Made by a program: the position numbers and the translations under genes
Shown: positions 54,140 through 62,989 of the stretch, one piece after another
Numbering within the stretch: position 1 is the stretch's first letter
How the letters are laid out: the number at the start of each line of letters is the position of its first letter
Assembly (NCBI GenBank): GCA_949751835.1
Contig: CATKHK010000053.1
Coordinates: forward strand, 248,001 to 312,000
Length of the DNA stretch: 64,000 nt
Reading direction: 5' to 3'
Source of the DNA: Blepharisma japonicum
Taxonomy: Eukaryota; Ciliophora; Heterotrichea; Heterotrichida; Blepharismidae
The notes under the pieces: model-generated
The model's input: the letters and a program-made list of their open reading frames with translations, nothing else
What the model was told of the DNA's origin: nothing
Database searches by the model: none

Positions 54140-54246
54140 ATAGTCAAAAATCTAAAGAAATATAATATTAAAATGTCTTATTAATTCTATATATATTTCC
54201 ATATCTGCACTGCCTATATCCCATTTTTAATAAAGATAAAATTCAA

Positions 54247-54699
54247 ATGAGCATCGAAATTAACTACAGAGAAAATAGCCAAGAACAACAAACAATTGAA
54301 AATTTTCAATTAGGACAACACAACAAAACTAATAAAAAGCAAATGATCAACGGAGACTACGAAAATTCTTCTCAAGATCAAAATTCTTTTACAAACACAG
54401 AAGATTTGTCAGGATTTTTTAAGAAAAACCGTAAACAATCTTCACCATTTGAAAACCCAAGCTCAAATTGGAAAGAATTAAATTTTTCTAATAAATCAAG
54501 CAATAATGATTTTTGCAACTTTTTACAAAAAAGCACAAATTGGACTAATCCATCGAGTTACTCAATAAAAGAAGAAAACTCGAACAAATACTTCAAAAAA
54601 ATCGACCCCGAATTTAAATTTTCGTCGAGTTTTCAAGTTAAAAAGGGCAAAAATGGAGGATTTGAAACTGATAGGCTAAGATGTCAGGAATTTGTATAA
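54247..54699 (+). CDS. Asn/Ser-rich unknown protein
   Basis: 150 residues from ATG 54247 to TAA. Rich in Asn, Ser, Lys and Phe, with repeated SSNW / TNW elements and no predicted fold. Standard TGG is used for its Trp codons. Probably a real disordered protein given the clean start and stop, but there is nothing to assign a role. Confidence 0.5.
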   Translation: MSIEINYRENSQEQQTIENFQLGQHNKTNKKQMINGDYENSSQDQNSFTNTEDLSGFFKKNRKQSSPFENPSSNWKELNFSNKSSNNDFCNFLQKSTNWTNPSSYSIKEENSNKYFKKIDPEFKFSSSFQVKKGKNGGFETDRLRCQEFV

Positions 54700-55275
54700 A
54701 AAACAGAAATAATTGAAGTACTGATACTAGCATTTTTGCCAAGCCAGTTAATTAGCATTTAACTTAAATTTGTAAAAATTTAAGCTAATTTTGAGTTAAA
54801 TTAAAAAAGGGTATTTTTTAAGAAATTTCGAAAGAAAATTAATTTTATTGTTAAAAAATGTTTTGAAGGCAATCAAATTATAGCAGAAATTACTGATTTT
54901 AAATTTTAAAAAGGACCATAAAAATTGGTAGAGAAAATTCAGAAAATCTTATTATTTGACTATTTTTGATTATTGTTGCTTTTTATCATATTTTGAAGCT
55001 AAAATTATATATAATAAGCTCATATCTTTATTTAATCACATCTAACTTTTATGTGAAAATATGTCCTCAGTTTTGGAAAAAAGCGCTAAATTCAATCCCG
55101 AAGGTTCTGTTCCATTCTTATTTCGCACTTTACGAGCCCAAAAAATTTTATCTCTAATTTAGCGCTTTTATATGCGATCCCAATTAAACGCGCAAAAAAA
55201 TATCCAAAAAATCTTTCGTTAAATATTTTGTCGTTAGTTACATTTAAAATTAAAATTTTAGCTGAAAAAGTATCC
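54700..55275. other. Spacer with an inverted repeat
   Basis: 576 bp between convergent genes. Mostly AT-rich, but from about 55040 the base composition is more mixed and a perfect 14-bp inverted repeat is present (separate entry). A GC-containing element (AAACGCGCAAA) follows near 55190. No protein-like frame. Confidence 0.5.
55079..55169. repeat. 14-bp perfect inverted repeat, 63-nt loop
   Basis: AAAAGCGCTAAATT at 55079-55092 is exactly complementary to AATTTAGCGCTTTT at 55156-55169. The intervening 63 nt are less AT-rich than the surroundings. It could be the stem of a small RNA, a transcription terminator for two convergent genes, or paired sites: TTTAGCGC is close to the E2F consensus. 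No choice can be made from sequence alone. Confidence 0.45.
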
Positions 55276-55647
55276 CTAAAGGTTCTTCTTTCCAGCCCCT
55301 GATTTTTCTTGTATGTCTGAGTCTAACGAAATTATCTTTTCCAGACCTAGGATGCTAGGAATTTCTTCAGCAAGCTCAGCATCTAATGATGTCAAAGTTG
55401 ACATACTTGACCGAGCTTGAGAGATTCGGCTGATTGATAATTTTCCTTTGCTAGCTCTGTATAAATCTGCTGACTCTTCCCATTGAAAAATTGATGATGA
55501 GTCTTCTTTGACGCAATCAAGCTCAAAGTCAAAGCCATAGTAATTTGATTTTTCTGATGCGATTTCATTGAGTTTTTCGCGGATTTCGTGCATTCATTCT
55601 ATAGCACCTTGCTCATAATCTGTAGAGTTATCTTCAAAAAGGTTCAT
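55276..55647 (-). CDS. Small acidic unknown protein
   Basis: 123 residues from ATG 55647 with one UGA Trp (AIEWMHEIREKL) and a TAG stop. An N-terminal helix (about 15-35) is followed by acidic and Ser-rich sequence (DCVKEDSSSIFQWEESADLY; ISRISQARSSMSTL). No family recognised. Mixed composition and a good start support a real gene. Confidence 0.6.
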
Positions 55648-56000
55648 TTTTTATATTATAAGAGCATTGTTAATAACAGATTTTGATAGCATAACTTTCT
55701 TTGAATTTTAATAAAGAACTTGAGAGAAAAAGATACAAACAAAAATTACTGGTAATATAATATGCAGAAGGTTTTTATCAATTTTAAGGGATAACTATTT
55801 AATAATCTTATATTGAATTTTAAGCTTTATTTGTGGTAACTTCAGTATTAATTTAGAATTAAGAAATTTATATTATTTTAGAAGTTTACACACTTTAGAA
55901 ATTACTAAAAAGCTTCTGGATTGATTTTTATTCAAATTTGACATTTAATATACAATTTTACAATAAAATTAGTCTAATAGAGTAAATTATAATATCCAAT
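55648..56000. other. Divergent AT-rich spacer
   Basis: 353 bp between divergent start codons (acidic unknown and Tctex light chain). AT-rich, with no other feature seen. Confidence 0.5.
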
Positions 56001-56399
56001 ATGAAATCCTCCACTTTAGGCATCGGACTTGGATTAGACGCTTATTCATCAAAGCCTTCCTACAAAGACAAATTTTGCCCTCTTAAGGCTAAAGAAATCA
56101 TTAAAGAAATCGTGGAGCGGCAAATAGGGCCTGAAGATAAATATCAAGGGCGTAATAATACCAATGTAAACCCATTTCCTCTAGCTATAGCCGAAGAAGT
56201 AAGAGCAGCCTTAAAAGAAGGACATGCAAACCGCTATAAAATCATGGTGCAAGTTGTAGTAGGTGAAAAGCTTGGACAAGGTGTGAGAATGGGATCAAAA
56301 TGCTTTTGGGATGAAGAAACTGACAATGCGGCGTGGTTTTCATATTCGAATGACTATATGTTTTGTGTGGTTTCTGTGTTTGCTTCTTATCTTTACTAA
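56001..56399 (+). CDS. Tctex-type dynein light chain (DYNLT family)
   Basis: 132 residues, intronless. The Tctex-1 fold is recognisable: KAKEIIKEIVERQIG (helix), VRAALKEGHANRYKIMVQVVVGEKLGQGVRMGSKCFWDEETDNAAWFSYSND, and the C-terminal strand MFCVVSVFASYLY. The length and the N-terminal extension fit the DYNLT2/TCTEX1D (axonemal) subgroup. These light chains dimerise on dynein intermediate chains in axonemal and cytoplasmic dyneins. Confidence 0.9.
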   Translation: MKSSTLGIGLGLDAYSSKPSYKDKFCPLKAKEIIKEIVERQIGPEDKYQGRNNTNVNPFPLAIAEEVRAALKEGHANRYKIMVQVVVGEKLGQGVRMGSKCFWDEETDNAAWFSYSNDYMFCVVSVFASYLY

Positions 56400-56825
56400 A
56401 TATTTTAAATGATATTTTCAATCTTTATCTTGTTATAATTGAACAAAATTTTTTGATTTAAACAGCTCCTTTGGTAAAAATAATAGTGAATTTTTAAGAA
56501 TTTTTTTTTATTTTATATAAATAACATAAAAATTGTTGGAGATTTTAATAGAAAAGAAAAGTCCATATGAAGACTTTAAAAATCTTAATTAAGCAATATT
56601 AATCGAATAATTTCTATTTCCATTTATTTTGTTCAAGGACTTATATCAAGTAATTTACTTTATATGCATTCTTCAATCACACAAGATAAGTCAAATTGAT
56701 TTTTATACCTCATTTTTATGAAAATTAGCTTACTTATGAATTCAAATTTTTTTCTTATTTCTATATTGTGATTCATCATTATGGGTTAACTTAATGCATA
56801 AATAAATTCTTTCTGTCTGATTTAA
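56400..56825. other. AT-rich spacer
   Basis: 426 bp between two plus-strand genes. AT-rich, no frame or structure that I can support; it presumably carries the promoter of the YGVRFE-motif gene. Confidence 0.5.
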
Positions 56826-57299
56826 ATGCTTGGCGACAATAATTTGCGCAAAAGTCTCCAAATTCCTATTCATCATGAATCTACTATCGATAATCGCTAT
56901 GGAGTTCGCTTTGAGTTCAAAGACTTATATAATCGTCTATTAGAGGTGCAAGCTAATCAGCTTAGCCAAGATACCCACCAAAATTATCGGCGTAAACTTA
57001 TACATTTTCCCTCACTTTCTCAACTCTCCAAATCCTCCTCTTTTCATTTCAAAACCCTCCAAAATAATTCAAAACATCTGCATCCTTTACCAAAAAACAT
57101 TTTGTTTTCTACCTTTGATAGCACAACCACCCAGAACGCCACAAATTTCATAAAAAAATCCCACTCAATTACCCCAGGAAAGCAACGATTTTCTCTCGAA
57201 AATTCAAAAAGCCAGATAAAGCTCCAGCCGAAGGTTGAGAAATATTATAAAAAGAAGCTAGTAAATTCTCACATTAATCTAAAATTTAAAATTCAATAA
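56826..57299 (+). CDS. Short basic protein with YGVRFE motif, second copy
   Basis: 157 residues from ATG 56826. Contains RYGVRFEFKDLYNRLLEVQ near residue 24, the counterpart of KYGVRFEYNDLFSKLLAIQ in the 160-residue protein at 16232-16714. Both are of similar size, have the motif at the N-terminal side, and end in a basic tail (HINLKFKIQ here, EKIKFNL there). The remainder is Ser/His/Lys-rich and disordered. Function unknown. The EMAP-like gene starts 14 bp downstream on the same strand. Confidence 0.7.
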   Translation: MLGDNNLRKSLQIPIHHESTIDNRYGVRFEFKDLYNRLLEVQANQLSQDTHQNYRRKLIHFPSLSQLSKSSSFHFKTLQNNSKHLHPLPKNILFSTFDSTTTQNATNFIKKSHSITPGKQRFSLENSKSQIKLQPKVEKYYKKKLVNSHINLKFKIQ

Positions 57300-57313
57300 A
57301 AACAGTTATAAAA

Positions 57314-59515
57314 ATGGGTTGCGGAGCTTCAAGAGAAAATACTCGCAATGTAAGACTCCCAGAAGCTAAACCTCCACCAGAGCCGGCTCCTCGTCCACGT
57401 CAGGAAATCAATACAAGGCCCCGCTTTGAAGATGAACAAGTTATGTTTGATGAAGATATTGACAGAGAATTAAAAGCTGCAGCTGTTTCTCGCAAAGGAA
57501 AATCCATATCAAAAATGCCGACTCATACAAATGAAGAAGTCAAAGTGGGACTTTTTGATGTCGAAGAAGTAGGAGTTGGCGACCAAATGCTAGCTATAAA
57601 GCCATGGCTTGGTGCTTTAAGAGCTCCTACAAATCCACCTCGGGTGAATAATAATCCACCTAATATCAGAATGGAGCTGGAATATGTATATGGATATCGG
57701 TGCTTTGACTCAAGGAGAAATCTTTTTTATACCAGAAATCGAGAAATTGTATATATGACTGCTGCAGTTGGAGTTGTGCTAAATAAACAGACGAATACAC
57801 AGAAATTATTTGGAGGAGGCCTTGCAAACCAGGAGTTTGGACATACAGATGATATTACGTCTTTAGCGATTCATCCTGATAAAGATATAATAGCTACTGG
57901 AGAAGTAGGAAAAAACCCAAAAATTTGTATATGGAAAAGCAGTGACCCAAGAATATCAATAAGCGAATTCCGACAAGGCAGAGACTCAAGAGCTGTGGCA
58001 GCCCTTGGCTTTTCTAATGATGGAAGAGTACTTGCATCAGCAGATTTACATAATGACCACAACGTCAGAATCTGAAATTGGGAAAAAGGCACTTTAATAG
58101 GCCAAGACAAAGGAGGCCCAGACCGAATCCTTGATTTATGCTGAAGCCCTCGAGATCTCTCATTTTGTACCTGTGGAATTAAGCATATGGCATTTTGGAC
58201 CTATAACCCTAATTCTGCAGGAATCCAACTCCGCAAAGAAAAAGGCATTTTCGGCAGTGTCGAAGCCATGTGCAACATGACTTGTGTCCAGTACATGCCA
58301 GACAACACCTGCGTTACTGGTGCTACAAATGGCCAACTTTACCACTGGGCTGGTAAAAGCCTTAAAAAAGCTTACCAAATCCACCCACAAGGCCAAACTG
58401 TCCACAGCATTGCTATTGTAGATGAAAAAATCTTTTCAGGCTCCAAGGACAACACGATCCGCATCCTTGATTTATCTTTTACAGAAATTGGCAAGATTGA
58501 GACCTCGTCATTCGCAAGGGCAATTGATGTAAATGGAAATACAGTCCTAGCTGGGACAAGGGATGGAACTATTGCTGAATATCAAGCAGGAGGGAATAGA
58601 AGGACTGTATTAATGGAGTCTCATTGTGATGGAGAAATCTGGGGTCTCGCCCTTTCCCCTACAAATGTGAATATTGTTGTAACTGTAGGCGATGATAATG
58701 CTATCAAAGTGTGGAACATGGCACAAAGAAAATGCGTAAAAACAGCCACCCTGGAAGAAAACCCTGGACCACCAAGAAGACCAGGGGAAGGGGCAAGTAC
58801 GCTAGCTACAAATTCGCCGAACCAGCAAGCTAGAGCTGTATGTATAAATGGTGGAAATGGCCATGTTGCAGTCGGACATAATGATGGACATATAAGTATC
58901 TTTCAAAATATTGAAAACTTGAGGAGAATCCATATAGCAAAAGACCCAAAAGAATGAATTGAGTCTATGGCGTATTCCCCAGACTCCTCAAAATTAGCAG
59001 TTGGTTCGCATGATAATTTTATTTATATTTATAATGTGGAAAACAACTATAAGCTTCTTCACAAGCTTAAAGGCCATTCTTCTTTTATTATTGCGTTAGA
59101 CTGGAGCGTTGATGGCTCTGCTCTCCACACAAATTGTGGAGCTTATGAGCTGCTGTTTTGGGATGCGAATTCAGGACAACAAGTAAAAAGTGGAGGAACT
59201 GCTTATAGAGACGAAGAATGGGCCACTTGAACTGCGAAATTAGGCTGGAATGTCCAAGGAATTTATGAAGGAGTTGTAGATATGACTCATGTAAACTGCG
59301 TTGATAGGTCTCAGAATAAGAGATTTTTTGCTGTAGGCAATGACTGGGGAAATGTAGTACTATTCAACAATCCGAATGGAGAAGGAGCAAAAGGTACTTC
59401 TTTTAGAGGTCATAGCGAGCATGTTACTAACGTGAAATGGAGCAGCAATGATGAATATTTATTTTCAACTGGTGGGTATGACCAAACAGTCATGCAGTGG
59501 AAAATTCTTAATTAG
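57314..59515 (+). CDS. EMAP-like (EML) WD-repeat microtubule-associated protein with lipidated N-terminus
   Basis: 733 residues in one frame with UGA Trp codons at several places, including WD positions (VRIWNWEKG; DLCWSPRD; KEWIESMAYSP). MGCGAS has Gly2, Cys3 and Ser6, fitting myristoylation plus palmitoylation. A HELP-like element (LEYVYGYRCFDSRRNLFYTRNREIVYMTAAVGVVLN) precedes two propellers of WD repeats (GHTDDITSLAIHPDKDIIATGE; HSSFIIALDWSVDGSALHTNC; GHSEHVTNVKWSSNDEYLFSTGGYDQTVMQW). This is the EMAP/EML layout of microtubule-binding proteins; the N-terminal coiled coil of animal EMLs is replaced by the lipidation signal, suggesting the protein ties membrane to microtubules. Confidence 0.88.
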
Positions 59516-59657
59516 GCTCTATTTAGTTAATGCTGAGAATTATACGTAAAAATTTGAATTTTTACCTTTTAAAAACAAATTATATAGCTCAAAGCTGCTA
59601 TGAAATAATTAGCATAAATAAGTTTAAATTTATAATATTCCAGCTTAAATAAATTAA

Positions 59658-59969
59658 TTAAGTCAAGATTTTTTTACCAGATATTGATGCATCGATTTCT
59701 GATATTTTATTCGCGATTTTTTCTAAGCTAGGAATCAAGCTTTGTGCTTTTGTTAAGTCATTATTATAAGTTGCCCAATCTACATGATACTGAATTTCGT
59801 TCCTTTTCCCTAGCAGCCTTTCCTTTTCTCGATTAAGATTTTCCAATCTTGCTTTTTCTTCATATATTTCTTTGATTTTGGGGAAAATAAACAGGACAAT
59901 TCTTCATATAATGACTGCTGCAATGAAAAGTACGATAATCAATTGATACCAGGCCCAATTCGCTTCCAT
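59658..59969 (-). CDS. GET1/WRB-like tail-anchored protein receptor, short
   Basis: 103 residues from ATG 59969 with one UGA Trp. One membrane segment (WYQLIIVLFIAAVIIWRIVLFIF) is followed by a coiled coil (KEIYEEKARLENLNREKERLL...) and VDWATYNNDLTKAQSLIPSLEKIANKI. Membrane helix, cytosolic coiled coil and the (D)xWAxYxRLxRK-like part resemble the first half of GET1/WRB, which recruits GET3/TRC40 to the ER. The usual second and third membrane helices are absent, so the call is tentative. Confidence 0.5.
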
Positions 59970-60299
59970 AAATTATAAAAATATGCTAAATTATACGTTT
60001 CTTGATATTAGATGTCAAAATTTTAAAATATTATATTTATGATATATCCACACAAATTATTAATTTGCAGCAAATATACTGTGCTTGTATTTCAGTCCTT
60101 TTGGCCTATTTAATTAACAATTAAGTCAAAAATAAATGATAAACAGTTTATATGAAAATCAATTTTTAGGCTGTTATAAAATCCATAAAGAGCTTTTCAG
60201 ATAGCTTGAGCGATGTTTAGATAGCTTGAGCTGGGAAAGATTATTTAGCTGAGAAAATGGTAAAAAGTTATTTATATTAATTTAGATATTAGCGCCTTG
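59970..60299. other. AT-rich spacer
   Basis: 330 bp upstream of the GET1-like gene and downstream of the TBC gene. A short direct repeat, AGATAGCTTGAGC, occurs twice at about 60200-60230. No other feature seen. Confidence 0.5.
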
Positions 60300-61283
60300 C
60301 TACCAATTTTTAAGCTCTGGAGATGGATTTGCTTCATATTCCTTTTCAAGCAAATCCAGTTTTTTCTTTTTTAGAGTAAATTTCAGCGATGACTGAATCA
60401 GAGAATCTGCTGTAAAATCTTCATGTAAATTTGGAATTTTTTCCAATAAAACATCGCAAGGCATGCTTATTAGCTCTTTTTTTGATTTTTTAAATAAAGC
60501 TATATAAACTTTGAACAAAATCTTTTTTCCTTCATTTAAAAAGATGTCAAAAATTCTCAAAGAAATCTCAAATCTAAAATAGCTCATATACAGCGTCATC
60601 ATCCACCCTGGAGCAAACATTGACGGATACACACTTATTTCCATAAAATGGTCCCATAGGTCTGGCAAAACTTGTCGGAAAACTCCATTGATCTGATAAA
60701 AAGCTTTATAAATTCCAGGCATTCCTGGCAAATAATAATCTCTTATATCATAATTTCTCATCAAAGAAACGATCATTCAAAATGAGTCTTCTTCAGACAT
60801 GTACATTAAAAATGTTGCTGCTAGGACTCCCATTCCTTGGCAATACCCCAGATCAGGATCGTGTAGAGAAAAAGCTTTTAAAATTCTATATAGTGAATCT
60901 TGACATAGACCGTGATCTCTAAATAGGATGTGCCCAGAAAAAGTCCTATAATAGTCTCTAGTTATATCTTGAATGCTTACTGTATTCGAATCTAGTTCCG
61001 TTAGATTTTTATAATAATTTTCAGTGTACTCATTTTTTATACTCTGAATATTAGCAAGTTTTGTTCAGACAACTCCTCGAAGACAGTCTGGGATCCCTTT
61101 ACGGATTCTTTTCTTAAGAAAAGCTCTACGACGTTTTAAATTGTAGTCCCATCTTGTTAACATATCTTGTCATTTTTGTATTCGTGCATTATCTCGGGTT
61201 ACTGTTTCTGGAGAGCTGTGAGGTGAGGTTGAAGAAATAAAGCCATGTCTATCAATCTTGGTTTCGCTTGACATATTTGACAT
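60300..61283 (-). CDS. TBC-domain Rab GTPase-activating protein
   Basis: 327 residues from ATG 61283 with UGA Trp codons (e.g. KLANI region and DSFWMIV), TAG stop. The TBC domain covers most of the protein: GIPDCLRGVVWTKL (motif A), SIQDITRDYYRTFSGH (motif B with the arginine finger), LGYCQGMGVLAATFL (motif C with the glutamine finger), then YLPGMPGIYKAFYQI, FAPGWMMTLYMSYF and ILFKVYIALF. Both catalytic fingers are present. TBC proteins switch off Rab GTPases in membrane traffic. The Rab target cannot be told from sequence. Confidence 0.93.
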
Positions 61284-61946
61284 CTATAAGGAAAGATAAA
61301 ATTACTGAAAATTAAACGATTCTAATTAAGCGTTTTTTCTTCTATTCTAAATATTTAGATTTATTACTCTAGAAGTTTACAAATTTGTGTTAGTAAATAA
61401 TAAAAAATTGTAAGGTTGCTATACAGTAGAGATTAACCTAAATTTTGACCAAAAAAGATTAGTATAGATTATTATAATAGCCTGGAGAGATAAATGTATT
61501 ATTTAAATTTATATAATCTTGAGCAGTCTTAATGTGCTTGCAATTACTTATCTACGATAAAGAGAATTTGATAGAAACATTTAAGATATTTTATAGTAAA
61601 ATCAGATCTTTAGAGCTTAACCTTTATATAAACTATAAATAGTTTTTAAAACAAATACTAATTGTGAGAATTAAAAATTAATCGATGATCAATAGATAAA
61701 TTATTTTTTCTGAAATAATCATTTTAATTTAAAGCTCCAAAGTTTAGGATCACTATTTTAATCATAACAATTCAGGTATAATTATGCTTTTTAACCTGAG
61801 TATCCATTTTCTTCACTTCTCTTTTTATTTTATTATATTAAATAAGAAAAAGTAAAATTTAACATAAAATACATGGAAGTTATCAAAAAGCTTTATCTCG
61901 TAAACGATCACTTAACATCAGTAGATTTAATAAAACGTATACATAA
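61284..61946. other. Divergent AT-rich spacer
   Basis: 663 bp between divergent start codons (TBC gene and O-methyltransferase-like gene). AT-rich. No RNA gene or protein-like frame recognised. Confidence 0.5.
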
Positions 61947-62966
61947 ATGGAGTCGATACAATCAGATGAAACCAACAAAATTAAAGACGAAATCTACTAC
62001 CTTGCCATGTCACCTCTGATTGCAATGGCTTTGAATTCGACATTAGGCTTCAATATCCCAAAGCTTCTGGAAAACCCAAAAACCATTGATGAATTAGTTC
62101 AAGAAACCTCAGCTGTCAAAGGAAAATTAGAGCGAACACTCCTCGCCCTCGAAGCTTTTGGATACTATTCTTTTGACGAGCAATCTCAAAAATGGTCAAA
62201 TTCAGCAAAAACAGCTTGCTTTCTTGACCAGACCTTCAGAGATGCGATTTATTTCTGCTGCGTCCCTTTTCAATACGAAATTCTTCTCCGTTTCTCTGAT
62301 GCTTTACAGTGTAACCGCTCTTCATGCGAACTTCAATGTGGAAGAAATATTTATGATGAGCTAGCTCACAGGAATTTAGATAAGAATTATTTCCAAACTG
62401 GTTTAGGAGCATATACCAAAATGTCAGGTGACAGTTTATTTAACTCAATTGATCTCAAAAATTCAACAAGAATTTTAGACGCTGGAGGAGGAGATGGGAC
62501 ACTTTTGTGTGAGCTAGCAAAAAGAAATTCTCATATACAAGGGACTGTACTAGAAATGGCTTCTTTATGTGAACTTGCTAAAAAAAACATTGAAAGTTAT
62601 GGCTTACAAGAAAAGGTCACCTTTTTAGGTGGAGATTTCAGGGAAGAAGTCCCTAGAGGATATGATTGTATCATTTTTAAACAAACACTCAACAGCTGAA
62701 CTGATGAAGTTGCTTCAAGAATATTAGGAAATTGCTATAGATCATTAGAAAGCGGTAAGAAGCTTATCATCATTGAGCACGTATTAGTGAAAACTGATGA
62801 GAACTATAGAGAAGTCAGGTATTTAGACTTGATCGATATCTCAGAAATAGAGTCCAAAGTAAGGAATATGGACGAATTCCGAAGAATCATTGAATACTCT
62901 GGATTTGTTATCGACAACATTAGGAAAATTCCAGGCCAGTATATATTTGAAGCTACAAAGCCTTAA
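61947..62966 (+). CDS. ASMT/COMT-type O-methyltransferase-like protein
   Basis: 339 residues, one UGA Trp at 62697-62699. The N-terminal helical dimerisation domain (about 10-100; FNIPKLLENPKTIDELVQET) is followed by a Rossmann AdoMet domain: ILDAGGGDGTLLCELAKR (motif I), GTVLEMASLCELAKKNI, VTFLGGDFREEVPRGYDCIIFK, GKKLIIIEHVLVKTDE. The family is small-molecule O-methyltransferases (hydroxyindole, caffeate, polyketide types). In the active-site stretch, normally xHDWxD, it reads LNSWTDE, so the usual catalytic His is Asn. It may use another base or have lost activity. Blepharisma makes polycyclic quinone pigments, but a link is speculation. Confidence 0.8.
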
Positions 62967-62989
62967 TATTTTAACTCCATTACACCTAA

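Noticed and set aside
60200-60230. Direct repeat AGATAGCTTGAGC twice
   Set aside because: Short, only two copies in an AT-rich spacer; not enough to call a functional element.
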